From Paramarasmius palmivorus (lineage: Eukaryota > Basidiomycota > Agaricomycetes > Agaricales > Marasmiaceae): 47,791 nucleotides of DNA. The stretch is taken from the NCBI GenBank assembly GCA_037176845.1, contig JAYKXP010000245.1:1-47791 (forward strand), written 5' to 3'. A model generated the notes under the pieces. That model was not told the origin of the DNA. It did not search any database and saw nothing but the letters and a program-made list of their open reading frames with translations. How positions within the stretch are numbered: the first letter of the stretch is position 1; every line of letters starts with the position of its first letter. Made by a program: the position numbers and the translations under genes. Positions 23,129-33,939 of the stretch are shown in pieces.

Positions 23129-25034
23129 TCAATGCTTCCTCTGCACATAATAATCTCCCCCCCTCCGCATCCACGAAACCCAACCGGGTTGAAACTGATG
23201 TTGTTCTGTAACCAAGCACTTAATTCCCTGTAATGTAACTGATTAATAGCAAGTAAACGACAAGGGGTGACCTTACAACAGAGTCTCGCGCGTGTCCTGA
23301 CCGTGTTTTTCCAACCTTTTCAAACGGGGCGAGAGAGACAATGGTGGCGTTTGACTTGACGGTGGCTTTGAGGACCGCAAAGATATCTTGATTCACTGCA
23401 AATCAACTGTTAGTCTAATATACCGGAACAAAGGTTAATACTTACAGTCCTCCTGGAAGCCATAGTTATTAGATATGATTAGATCTGCTTTCGCTAGATG
23501 ATCACGAATGCCAAGATGAGCACAAACATCCCCCTCAAGCACTGTTATCGACCCAATCCTACTACCCCACAGAGTGCTACGGCGGTTGGTGTCTAGGACC
23601 AACTGTTTCGCGATGCTAGCAACATCGTGTCGAATCTCTATTCCACAAACCGAAGAACCAGTTTCTAGGCTAATTTGTGCTAAGACATTGCCAACCCCGC
23701 AGCCTACATCCACAACAACGCTATCGGGGCCTACAGGACAATGACGCAGAATCTGCTTCACAAACTCTGGCATCAATTCACCGTAAGTCTCCGAAGAAAA
23801 AGCCTTGTAACCATGCTCTAGCATGCGATTGTGTGGACGAGCACAACGGTCGTAACACTGCTGGAGCAAAAGAGTTTGTACGGAGGGTCCAAGAGACGGC
23901 GTAGTGATCCCAGCAATGAGACTATTGACTAAAGCAACCATGTCTAGAAGCTGTGCGTGATTTGATGTGTTGAGAGCATTGGTTATGTTCGCTTCAACAG
24001 CCTGTTGGTTTACAATCAATGAGTCTCGGCATGGTTAGATTGAGACGGAGCTCACCTGTTTGTTGTCCTGACTTGCATTCGAAACTGAACGCATGGTCAG
24101 ATGAGAATATAACTTTAAATCAGTGCGTTTGATTTACGCGTGAGTAACATCACCACAGTTTCTTTAAAATCATCCACAGGGTTATAATCCAGACCTCTTG
24201 TTGGAACACACATAGGGAAGCTACGAATATGTATTTAGATCGACTGAGTTGTGATCCTAAGGTGAAACCCACCTTTCTGTTATGTTCAACAAGGGCAGGA
24301 GGAGAGTGATGACTGTCACAGTTGTCTCCATGTCCGGCTTATCCCCGATGGCTAATGTGCCCATGCTCTCCCCATGGAATACTACCGAAGTCGTTGTGAA
24401 CACAAGGAAGAAAGGCACCTCATGGCGCGTACCTGGCCGATATCGTTCTCTAGATTGCTGTACAATCTCCGTGGGAGCCAAAGGCATCAAAGACTCGCTG
24501 TTTGAATAACGATATCGAGCCAGTTGGTCTCGTATTCTCCAAATCTCTGCGGGGGTCACAGGGTTACTGAAGGTGACGGCTGATAATGGTGGAAGTGTTG
24601 GGCTGCTGTCCATCGGTCGATTCTTTTGGGGAACAAAGGTCAATCCCTGTGCGACACGGCTTGCTTTTTCTTTTGCTCTCCGTGCTCTAGCTCGTTCACT
24701 AAACGGTATACATGAGAAGACCTGTCGAAGAAAGAAAGGCACGCTGCTTGCCTGGCTCGTTTGTTCTTCTCAGCTTGCGTCATGCGAACCCTAGGGATTG
24801 CGAGTTCCTGTGGAAGAAGGGGAATGAGAATAGTCAATGGTGCTGATGTGTCTTGCATTCTCACTTGCTCCAAACGTCGGAAGTTTTTCTTGGTCTCTGG
24901 AGGGAATCGAGCGTGGCTCGTTAACAAATCACCAGCGACTTGAGTAGACGCCTCTGACACGCTGTGTTGTCCGCCAGACTGCCAAGCTAGGTGAGCACAA
25001 GAAACGAACTTCGTTGTGGACTGACCGTAATCAT
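23129..25034 (-). CDS. DOT1: DOT1-like histone H3 lysine-79 methyltransferase
   Basis: Eight minus-strand exons with consistent phases: 25034-25026, 24978-24790, 24721-24273, 24220-24138, a short exon near 24090-24060, then about 24002-23448 and two C-terminal exons ending at 23129. The product is about 510 residues. The catalytic domain shows D-Y-N-P-V-D-D, Y-G-E-L-M-P-E-F-V and the SAM-binding D-V-G-C-G-V-G-N. It continues with the acidic G-I-E-I-R, N-N-Y-G-F, the V-S-L-A-P-F block, and V-S-W-M…G-G-D-Y-Y near the end. These follow the order of the DOT1 family, which methylates H3K79 on nucleosomes without a SET domain. One donor (24789, gttcgc) is non-consensus. It may be the only copy or a paralogue; the window cannot tell. 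Confidence 0.85.
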
Positions 25035-25055
25035 GCCTGCTAGTAATGTGGTGGT

Positions 25056-25106
25056 TTGGGAAAGGAAGCGTAAGCGTAAGCTGATTGCAAACATGTACAA
25101 ATTGCG
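25056..25106 (+). repeat. Direct repeat flanking the DOT1 gene, copy 2
   Basis: Partner of 22878-22930. It includes an internal agcgtaagcgtaag duplication and lies in the presumed DOT1 promoter. Confidence 0.75.
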
Positions 25107-25109
25107 CTG

Positions 25110-27290
25110 TCTAAACCCTCGGCCTACCGGCACACTCTTTCTCCAGAATCCCGAATGGAATTACGCCTTGTAGATCAATGCAATGCCATTATACCAGTAT
25201 CCAGGATTGTGTAGATTATTGAGGATCATAATAGTTTCTACTCTTCGAATCAGTGAAGGGGCAAGATCGCTTGAGATGTGTGACTCCCAGTGAATGAAGC
25301 CGGATAGCGGTCGTTAAGTAGACCAGACGCTATATCGGACGTTGTTAGACGTGTTTTGAATTCCCAATTCAAGCTACGGGTTCTCTCTGGTATTTATTAG
25401 CTTCAGATATAAATATATTTAATAAATTACCACTAAATACATTCGGAGGCGTCTACCACAGACTGCGGTATCTACCCACTGTCCGAATCCCAAACACAAT
25501 TCATGCATTCCAGCTCTTGGCCCAAAAGCTTTATCCGTTTCCACTCCTTCTGAGAGGTGCTACCGAGCTGAGTTGACCGAGTACTGTTCTGTAATGTTAC
25601 GTCCTGCATGGAGGTGTGGGTACCACAAGTAGTAAGTTCACAGAACTTCAAGTTGTATGACCCACCAAGAGATTTTGCGAACACGGTAGGTATCGACGGC
25701 CTAGCTCGTTATCATCGTCAGATATAAGTTTCATGGTCAATAAATACCTCGAATTCCTTTGGGCATACAGAACATAAGCGCGATATCCAAAAAGGTCGGA
25801 AAGGGAGTGGGTAGAGGGAATGGTGGTGGTTGGAAGGAAAGACGTGTACGTGAGATGTTGATAGGCATCATGATCAGTAGACATCCCGCTTGCAAACCGG
25901 GGCTTTCCCAGTGCCCAACGAGCTCGAGACGAGATACTCAATTCTAATATATAGCAGTTGTATTAGTACTGACGAACGGGCGGGACATTATTAGAATTGT
26001 AGATTTGACTATGAGAGCCTGCTTGAGGCTTTTTTGAGTCAAACAAACCTTGTAGAGCTCACAAATGCAGGATAGGATGCGAATTTTCATGTATAATGTA
26101 CATTAGGGATTGTCTTGAATACATTGCGAAGATTCTACTGCATACCGCCCACATTTAGAGATGATTTCCAACCTCAAGACCTACATGCGCTTGGTTGAGC
26201 ACTTGAAAATCGTCGAGATGGGAAATCAGCCTCTAATAATAATATCGGAACTATTTTATCCGAACACGTGCTAAGTAACATGTTGACTCCTTGCGCCAAC
26301 TTTCTGCGGATTATCCGGACAATTCTTTCCACTTTTCCATGACCTTGGGGTGCGAAATCTAGTCCTCGATCATTATCTGTTGTTTATATTCGTTCGATTC
26401 AGAGATAGGAAACAAATGTTATCGATTTATCATTCACAGCTGCAGGCGCCTACAAACACAATGTAAACGTTGACCATCGAGGTAGAACTGAACTGACCAC
26501 AGATACAAATATCAGCTGCCTGCAATTCATCACCTGCATATCAGCTCCGCAGAGCAGACCCATCGACGTGTTCATAGTATTGAGTGAGATTCCGTCTAAG
26601 AGAAAGCTGTATCAAGGGAATTCTTGAGCATTCAAACTCAGAAAGAAATTCAGAAGGACACCACCTTCAGACGATCGTCGTACACGTTACCAAGTCGACC
26701 GGTTGTTGTATGGTGTTGTATCCTCGACCATGGTACATATCCAAGTCCTCGAAGTCTCCGTGTTATCGTCGATAAATAACTTTATAGAGTATACGAAATT
26801 TCGATATTGACCGGCGAGCCACCCAGATCTAAATCAGGCTATGCCCGCAATTTCTTTCACGGCCGAGGTGTGTAGCAATTCGTCCTCCTCGCATCCCTTG
26901 ACTGTATGTCTGAGTTCCGCCAGCGATGTAGCATGCGATCCTCGTGCGCGCTACCCTCGAAGGACTTTGCACGATGAGAAGTCGTGTAGTGTTCCGATAT
27001 CTGCCCAAATGATTCAAAGGGTCCTGGACGTTAATGCATCTCAGAGAAGAAAACGAGCCTGAACGACATTGCAGCGGTGCAGTCTATCTTGTTGTGCGCG
27101 ACTTCTTTAGGTCCTTCGTTATGCCACCATGGAGGATACATTGAGTCGGATACAGGATTATTTCTGAGTAAGACTAGTCAAGAGCACATCGTTAAAGTCG
27201 CACCCACAAACCTGCCGGTGTTCCCTACCACCTCGATGGTCCAGATGCCTCCTGAGTCATAGCGTAATCATAGGGTGAATTTTTGTGCGG
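25110..27290. other. AT-richer region without a recognised gene
   Basis: Short open frames only. A minus-strand frame at 25648-25941 and plus-strand frames at 26841-27062 and 27077-27262 have no domain or intron support. Around 25390-25440 the sequence is very AT-rich. I see no defined feature. Confidence 0.4.
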
Positions 27291-27660
27291 CTAAATCTCT
27301 TCTTCTGGTAGATACGTGACTGGTGGAGAATGATTGGGTCGTGTTCCGAGGACGTTACTGTGCGGAATCCGGCCGTGGTTTTCTTTTTTCGAAAAACTGG
27401 GCGACCCTCGTTTGATGAACCTCTGTCTCTTCCCCTGATAGGTGTGCTCGGCGAGGAGAAAAATGGACCTAGAGAGGGAAAGGGAGTGAACGCTCGATGT
27501 GATTGAAGTGAGAAGAGGAAATCTCGAGGAAATCCCGACCGTTGCCGATCCGTCGCTGACCAACAAGACTGGCGTATGGAAGATTGTACGAATAAGGCTT
27601 TCAGCTATCGCTGCGATGATAATCATGAGGTATGAAGCCATATAGGCATCAATAAACCAA
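27291..27660 (-). CDS. Possible membrane protein fragment
   Basis: A minus-strand ORF from the ATG near 27633 has a hydrophobic start (S-Y-L-M-I-I-I-A-A-I-A). A good 3' splice site (ggctcacag) at about 27661 suggests it continues an upstream exon (F-W-F-I-D-A-Y-M-A-S). A second possible intron (gtcagc…ctctctag) lies inside. No family is recognised and the gene model is incomplete. Confidence 0.25.
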
Positions 27661-27699
27661 AACTGTGAGCCGACTTGCTTGTACCTCGATACCGAAAAA

Positions 27700-29180
27700 C
27701 GCGACCACAGCTTCCCTGTTCCTCCCCTCCTCGGGGTCCGTACTTGTCTACTTCATATTCTGTGTTGTGGCTTTTTCGAGAATGAAGACGGGCTCAAGAA
27801 ACAGCGTTAACTGTGGGAAGAGCACGAAAGGAAGATTTCTAGATCATCTATAATGAAGGTGGGCTGAGCAGGGGAGTGGATGGACGAGGCTGCAACATGG
27901 GCGATATAATTGGCCTAAAAAGAGGAAAACGGACTTCAACCATCGGTTGGAGATGACTGAGATACGGGTCTCGATAGCCCCAAAGTTGAAGCCCCCTTTT
28001 TGCCAACTCATTTTCACCGCACTGTTTGCATCGTCCTGCCTATGGCATTCATATCCTGCTCTACGTGTGTATTTCCATCCATCGGCATTACTATTGGCTC
28101 TACCGGTGAGTAACAACGGTGGCAGAACCTATGCAGTCCAATGGTTGAACTTCTACCAACAGATTCACTCTATGAATGCATGGAAGGACACATGTGCCCG
28201 TTCCATACGAGTCACATTGAACAAATGTAGTTTCCAAGGTACTGTTGTCGGCCTGTCTCTTTTGATGAGAAACCGATCTCATGCAACAGGAATTTGCATG
28301 ATACGATACCGTTACCTTTGGGGAGTCGAATCACCATGATGTCCTTGACCCGTCAGCGCTCGGCGTCCCCTCCAGGCTTCAATTAGCCAGAGGTGGGTCC
28401 ATACCACCCGAACTGGATAATTGTTCCACGCAGGTCACATCGAAGAAGCGTACTTTCCAAGGTGCTGTGGTCGGCCTTACTCGAGATGTCTCGATTTTTG
28501 ATAATCAGGAAGCGGTCTTATCCGGCAGGAAAATGCGTGATACGATATCAGAGGCGGAGTGCTGCCCTTCGGGAGAAGTTGAATCACTGCGATGCCCTTG
28601 ACCAGTCGGCCCTCAGAGTGCCTTCCAGGTTTAAGTTACCCAGAGGTGAATCCATAGCACTCGAGCCAGAGAATTCAGATCGTTTTGGTTTTTCGATGGA
28701 AGTTCCTAAGCTGTGAATGGCCGAGGTTTCAGACATAGGATCAAAAGCTTAGGGAATGTCAACGCACCAAATTAGAAACCTGATTCGTTGTCCCAACAGG
28801 ATATCCGAAGGCTGCTCAAACGTCGAAGAACTTGTGCACATAGGAATAACAAGCCTTACGTTCCGAGTCGACGACTGGACATACGGATTAGGAATAAACC
28901 ACTCACTGCGAGGGACTGGGATCTCTGATCTATCTGCGCCTTGTCGTAGCACCTTCAGGGTAATGTGTAAAAGGTCAGGAATGTCGTTACCGTAGTAAAG
29001 ATATATCGTGACTGACAGAGTGGAAATGGAGGTCCACAGTCGGGTTTGGACCCACAAAGGAAACTTTCCCAACAATCTCAAACAATCGCCCTAACCTCTT
29101 GCTTGTTTCTCACCCTTAACTTCACACACTCTCCTCTTCTCCGGTTCTTAAGCACATTCCAGCTCGTCCGAACAGGTAGT
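27700..29180. other. Gene-poor region around the tandem duplication
   Basis: Apart from the 28208-28652 duplication there are only short unsupported frames. The last 100 bp probably contain the promoter of the Rna14-like gene at 29182. Confidence 0.4.
28208..28652 (+). repeat. Imperfect tandem duplication, unit about 225 bp
   Basis: 28208-28400 and 28433-28652 share ordered blocks: gtcacat at the start, tttccaaggt(a/g)ctg, gtcggcct, tgatacgata, then a segment around cc(c/a)gtc and agaggtg(g/a)(g/a)tccata at the end. Identity is about 70-75%. Neither unit gives a convincing protein. The origin is unclear; it might be a decayed duplicated exon. Confidence 0.7.
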
Positions 29181-29181
29181 C

Positions 29182-30764
29182 ATGGACATCACAGATGATG
29201 ATATTATACCTGTTCTGCTTGAGCAAATCAAGCACAGCCCTCGAGACGAAAAGTGGGGGGAGCTTTTGTCTTGTGCGGAGAGTAGCTGCGTCAGTGCGAG
29301 CCAATCCCTGAAAATCTACGAGGCTGCGATCCGATGCTTTCCAAACACTGTACGCGCCTTCTTCTCTTGGCTCGGTTTGGTTTACTTACATATCCACGAA
29401 CAGCCGGGGATTCAAGTCGCCCACATGACGAAGGCACTATCTAGGGATAGTGGGTGTAGCACTGACCAACTCGAGGAGCTCTTCTATTCCTATTTGAATT
29501 CTCGCTCCGTTGCACTATGCAGCCTTTATATATCCTTCATACGGTACGTAGTAACGAGAATGTTAAGTGCTGGCGAAGCTGAATACGATCGTAATCTCTG
29601 CAGCGAACGGTATCCCGCAAGCTTGAATCAACAAACATACAGCTTTATCCTGGATCTCGTGGGGCAGGAAACGGGAAGTCACCATTTATGGTCACAATAT
29701 CTAGATATATTGGAAGAAGTTCGTACTAGTATTTCTCGCTCGAGGTCCTCTTCTTACGCCCTGCACAGTCCGGAGACTATGAGACCTTGCGAAAAGCTCT
29801 TCATGAAATCGTTACCGCGGTGCCTCTGCAGTACTTGTCTGATTTTTGGGAACGGTTGCAGGCTTTCGAATCTAAACAACACCCGATCACCTCAGAAGAG
29901 ACTCTGGCGCAACTTACTCCAGCCCATGCGGACGCCCTCTTCGCATGTTACGAATACTTGGCTCACTTGGAAATATTATACCCTCCACCGATCCTTGGGC
30001 CCCTCGAGCCAACCACTTCTATTGACACACTGCGTCTGCCTGCCTCACCGGCTGCCTCCGTTCCTAATGCACCATTGGTTCGAAAATGGAAAGCCTACTT
30101 GAAGTGGGAAGAAAACGACCCTCTCAACCTGCGAGAGAACAATAAAATGGCATATAATAATCGCATGCGCAATGCTTATAGGAAGGCAAATACTCGGATG
30201 AGGTTCTGTCCGGAACTATGGCAAGTAAAAGTTCATTGATATATACACATCTTAATAACTTCCTGTAGGTACATGGCCTATGAATGGTACAAGAGCAATG
30301 GTCATGAACACGAAGCCCTCGCCACACTCTCAGAGGGCATTGAAGGGAACAGGGAAAGGTATGCACTACGTCACAGTCAATTCTGCCATATCTAATAGGG
30401 CTATAACTTTAGCTTATTCCTCAATTTTGCTCTCGCTGATGCTTTAATGCAGAGAGGCGATATAAGGCTGGCAAAGAGGGTCTACGATGACCTTTTGCTT
30501 ACCCTGAGGACTATGCTGAAGCTGCACCATGCTAATGTTGGTCCATCGAATGAACTAGGCATGACTTACATCAGGTACATGCAATTTTCGGTCCAGACCG
30601 GAGGGATTTGTGCAGCACAAGCTGTTCTCGAACAAGCAATACGTGATAGTCCTCTGACACCTGGGTCAGTGTACGAGGAAGCAGCCAATCTATTTCAAAC
30701 GGAATCCCGATTTCAGTCCTTGACCGCGGCGCAACCCGACTTCAACAATTCTGGAATGTGCTGA
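29182..30764 (+). CDS. Rna14/CstF-77-like protein, truncated copy A
   Basis: Multi-exon gene starting at the ATG at 29182. Its product follows the HAT-repeat layout of Rna14/CstF-77, the scaffold of the pre-mRNA cleavage and polyadenylation factor. Matching blocks include A-A-I-R-C-F-P-N-T, S-R-S-V-A-L-C-S-L-Y, L-D-L-V-G-Q-E, R-K-W-K-A-Y-L-K-W-E and F-C-P-E-L-W. Exon borders largely coincide with those of copy B (36505), and about half the residues agree by eye. Intron 30221-30268 begins with GC (gcaagt), where copy B has GT. After Y-E-E-A-A-N the frame loses similarity and stops at 30764, about 150 residues earlier than copy B. Full Rna14 proteins are longer, so this is a truncated paralogue, perhaps non-functional. 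Confidence 0.7.
30221..30268 (+). other. GC-AG intron in Rna14-like copy A
   Basis: The exon ends …ctatg before gcaagt; the intron ends cctgtag and the next exon reads G-TAC-ATG-GCC, giving L-W-Y-M-A-Y-E-W. Copy B has the equivalent intron with a gt donor in L-W-L-M-T-Y-K-W. Confidence 0.65.
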
Positions 30765-30769
30765 CCCAA

Positions 30770-31440
30770 AAGAATATGATGTACTACTGTGCTACCGTTG
30801 CCAAGAGCATACACCTTTTGATCTACTGTTATGATAGCTTGTATAATATCTGTATACATGTAACCTCCATTCGTTAAAACGATAGTATCGATTGCAGTCA
30901 ATCATCTCAAGTACGGACCTCAACGTGGCCCCCATCTCGATGAGAAGTGTTCATTAATGATCGGGTTGGCGCAGCGACCATGCTTATTATGGAAAGGAAT
31001 CCAGAGGCCCACTGCAAGGAACCACACCCCTCAGACTCCTCGACGGCCGACCTAAGTACGCCGTCGCGTCGCAGCCATCGGGCTTGATCGATGTTTGGTA
31101 AAGGAAGGAAGGAAGGAAACCGGCACATGGTCCTTGTAGAAGAACGACCGAGATAAGATCGTAGGATTAATATATCCCTCGTCAAATCGATATGACAGAA
31201 GAGAGAAAAGACAACCAAAGGTAAGTTACTGATTTCGGGCAGTGTTTAAGTATCCACAAGTAATGTAGATTTACGCCTAGGTATATCGCATACAATATCT
31301 TTAGGTTGTGTGTCGTGTAGAAGAGTTGCACTTTCCGATGTACATAGAATCGCTAATATGAAGACCAGAACTGACGAAGTAATCGATGTGCCTGTTGAAG
31401 ATAATACATAAACGTACACCCGCGGAGAAGCTACTGAGGC
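30770..31440. other. Intergenic region, no gene
   Basis: It contains a (ggaa)n-like microsatellite around 31106-31120. The minus-strand frame at 30907-31218 has no support. This is the shared 3' flank of two convergent genes. Confidence 0.45.
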
Positions 31441-31450
31441 TTACCGTGGT

Positions 31451-32312
31451 TTAATGTCTTTTTTGGAAGTCCTCGATTTTAACCCATACATTGATCCACG
31501 AATGAGGGGAAAAAACAACATGGAACCACCCCTCGACGCCAAGTCTCCCTTGCATTCCGGATTGAAAGATCGCCTGTACAACATACTGCCAGCGAATGAA
31601 CCCTGACGTGAATACGACGACGGGGGGAGACGGCGTGCCTGAGTCTACGGCTTGAGACTGGGCCAGTCGGTATGGTACATATTCAGGAAGAAAGCGAGCA
31701 AGGTGAGCGAGTGTATACTGCAATGACCTCTTTACGTTGTTCACGAAGGCGCTGGAGCCGCGGATGACTGCAAAACATCGAATATAAAAGAGACAGCTCT
31801 CTAATGCATACACCTTGATAGAGGAAAGGCGTGGATCCGTGAAGAGAGCTTCCTTTGTCAAGGTCATGGCGCGATCGCCGACAACGAGGACCTATACTTA
31901 ATCAGTTCGCTGCAGTAATGGTCGCTCAGTGAACACGGAACGTACAGAGTCCACCTCGTGCTCACGAATAAGTCTCTTGAAATCCTGGGTATGGATTAAA
32001 GGGCTGAGAATTTTCCGTGAGCAGGTCATGAGGTACAAAGACTATTGCGACGTACTCTTCGCCTAATGTAAGGTTCAGGAGCATCATCATCTTCTCCACT
32101 TTTCCTGCGATTACCAGATCAGACAAGGCCCAGCTCGTTGGTAGGACATCGAAGGGAAATTCTGTGACGAGAAGTGGTCGCAAACCAATGGCCTCTGTAT
32201 CTTTGTTGTGAATGTCGAGTGGAGAGCAGGGTTGGGCATGCCTGGGAAGAATCAAAACACTAATCCCAAGTATGAGAAGGGCGGTGGCAGCGTGGTTGAG
32301 TGAGAACAGCAT
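31451..32312 (-). CDS. Signal/VGDR-family protein, copy 2
   Basis: Exons 32312-32037, 31984-31946 and 31891-31451 in consistent phase; about 251 residues. The N-terminus is hydrophobic (A-A-T-A-L-L-I-L-G-I-S-V-L-I-L). Exon 1 shares L-L-V-T-E with copy 3 and V-L-P-T-x-W with copy 1. Exon 3 begins V-L-V-V-G-D-R-A-M-T-L-T-K and ends F-S-P-H-S-W-I-N-V-W-V-K. A TGA from an upstream ORF on the same strand (see 32314-32911) ends only one base before this ATG. Function is unknown; likely secreted or membrane-attached. Confidence 0.7.
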
Positions 32313-32313
32313 C

Positions 32314-32911
32314 TCATGGGTCTGCGGGATGAGTGTGAAAGAAGAGCACGGATGTCGCTGCCAGGCCTGTTGATCTGATCCTTTGTCCTCTGGTTCTCGG
32401 CGAAGTGGCTGTGCTAGTCAGGAATCTCATCGACAAAATGCGATAACTTACCTGCGCGGTACGTTGTGTGCAGTGGGAAATCTGTGAAATACCAGCAGCT
32501 CGACACGATCAAAGGAAAGTAAAAATGGCGTATATCGAGGGCTACTAGGTGTGTAACATCGAGTGATAAGTCGCGATGTTCCGGCGAAACGACTAGCCTG
32601 AGGTTGCTTCTTCCTTTGCCATGGTACACACGCAATTGAAAAACATCATCCCGAAGACGACTATGCGTGACTCGATCTGTTCCCCCTGGTACCGACAGCA
32701 GACTATCAGCAGACATCACGGACACCACTACGTTCAGGAATTCAGTATATACGCCCTGAACGTACAGCTGTGGTCCAAACCTCGAGTACAGTAGAAACAA
32801 GAAAAAGATGAGAGCATCTATGCAGAAGCCTTGAGGATAGAAGGGGAGCTGAGGCTTAAGCTTCGGAAAGAACGAGATGGGCGTTGAGCGCAGAGATGCA
32901 TGACTATGCAT
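32314..32911 (-). CDS. Hypothetical protein with one membrane segment, mostly inside the inner repeat
   Basis: Starts at the ATG at 32911. It continues open through the repeat and beyond its inner border (32578) to a donor (cag|gtaagtta) near 32450. It then joins an exon after gatcaacag near 32365 and stops with TGA at 32316-32314; about 170 residues. A hydrophobic stretch near residues 29-44 (A-L-I-F-F-L-F-L-L-Y) suggests one membrane segment. The TGA and the ATG of the next family gene are separated by one base. It could be a real gene, a misplaced upstream exon, or a long upstream ORF of that gene. The left repeat copy is interrupted. Confidence 0.4.
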
Positions 32912-33660
32912 GACTCTGAGCGTCTAACCGCGGTTGACTTTACGGTAATGACTTTAGCGCTGACAATGACATTGCTATGCCTTCTTTCTCGACCCCCAAC
33001 TCGACCTTAGATTCAATACGTCCAACGCTGCTCAAGACCGACCCCCTTTCTGCCCGGAAGTTACCACTGGAAAGAAGTACTCGAGTAAGAGCGTCCATCG
33101 TTCTCGTCCTGGCTAGGGTGTACATATCCCTAACCAAATGTAGTGAACTCATAAGTATCTTTTCCCGGAAGCAACAGCGAGGCTCGGGCGGATGATGGAA
33201 CTCTAGCTCGCTTTCGTAGAAGGCCAATAAATTTCCGCTTTGGTGGAAAAACAAGATACTAACGACAATGGCTTAACCTCGGCGATCTTACTGGTTCGCT
33301 CCCCATCCCACTGGCGGGCCGCAGTAAGCGGTATACTCGCAGTGGATTTGTGAGTTAATCCCACCGATTCATTGGCCCTAGATGATATACTGTACTATCT
33401 GCCGAACATTGTTGGGGTCGCATCAAATTCATGCTACCGCTTTTTTGGCTCGTCCTCCGATGAGGGGAGCGTACAAGTGACTCGGGATGTCGGTATGATC
33501 ATGAGCATTGTACACTTCTTTGCACTGATACATTGCCCCACACAGAACATTGCTAGAGCTGTTTCAAATCACAAGTACCGCTTTTTTCTCATCCTCCCGA
33601 TCAGAGGCGGCGGTCATTATCAAACCAAAGTCGCAAGAGGAATCAGTAAGATCTTCTCAG
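32578..33660 (-). repeat. Right copy of the inner inverted repeat
   Basis: Reverse complement of 15852-17113, without the 188-bp block. It also holds an internal imperfect duplication: a ccgctttttt-centred segment at about 33422-33470 and again at 33565-33615. The right end at 33660 and left end at 32578 are sharp. Confidence 0.92.
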
Positions 33661-33939
33661 ACACTACAGACCCTAATCAAGCTTACTGACTTCGTACATC
33701 GGCTCATTGTTCAAGTATTGTTCTTTGAATTGCGTCTCACAATCTTGTATACGTTGGGGCACATCAATGACAAGAGTTAGCTAGGAGAACGCCTCTAGAA
33801 GGTGCCGTGAGTTTGCGTGGTATATGATATTACATCGCAAAACAAATATATGTACTAGCTTTGCTATCGCACTATACATTGTGGTTGATGATTTGGCGAG
33901 ACCCAGCAGGGTCAATGGTGTCGTAGCGTGCTCCTCCTA

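Noticed and set aside
30907..31218. 103-residue minus-strand ORF
   Set aside because: Low-complexity microsatellite lies within it and there is no domain or splice support.
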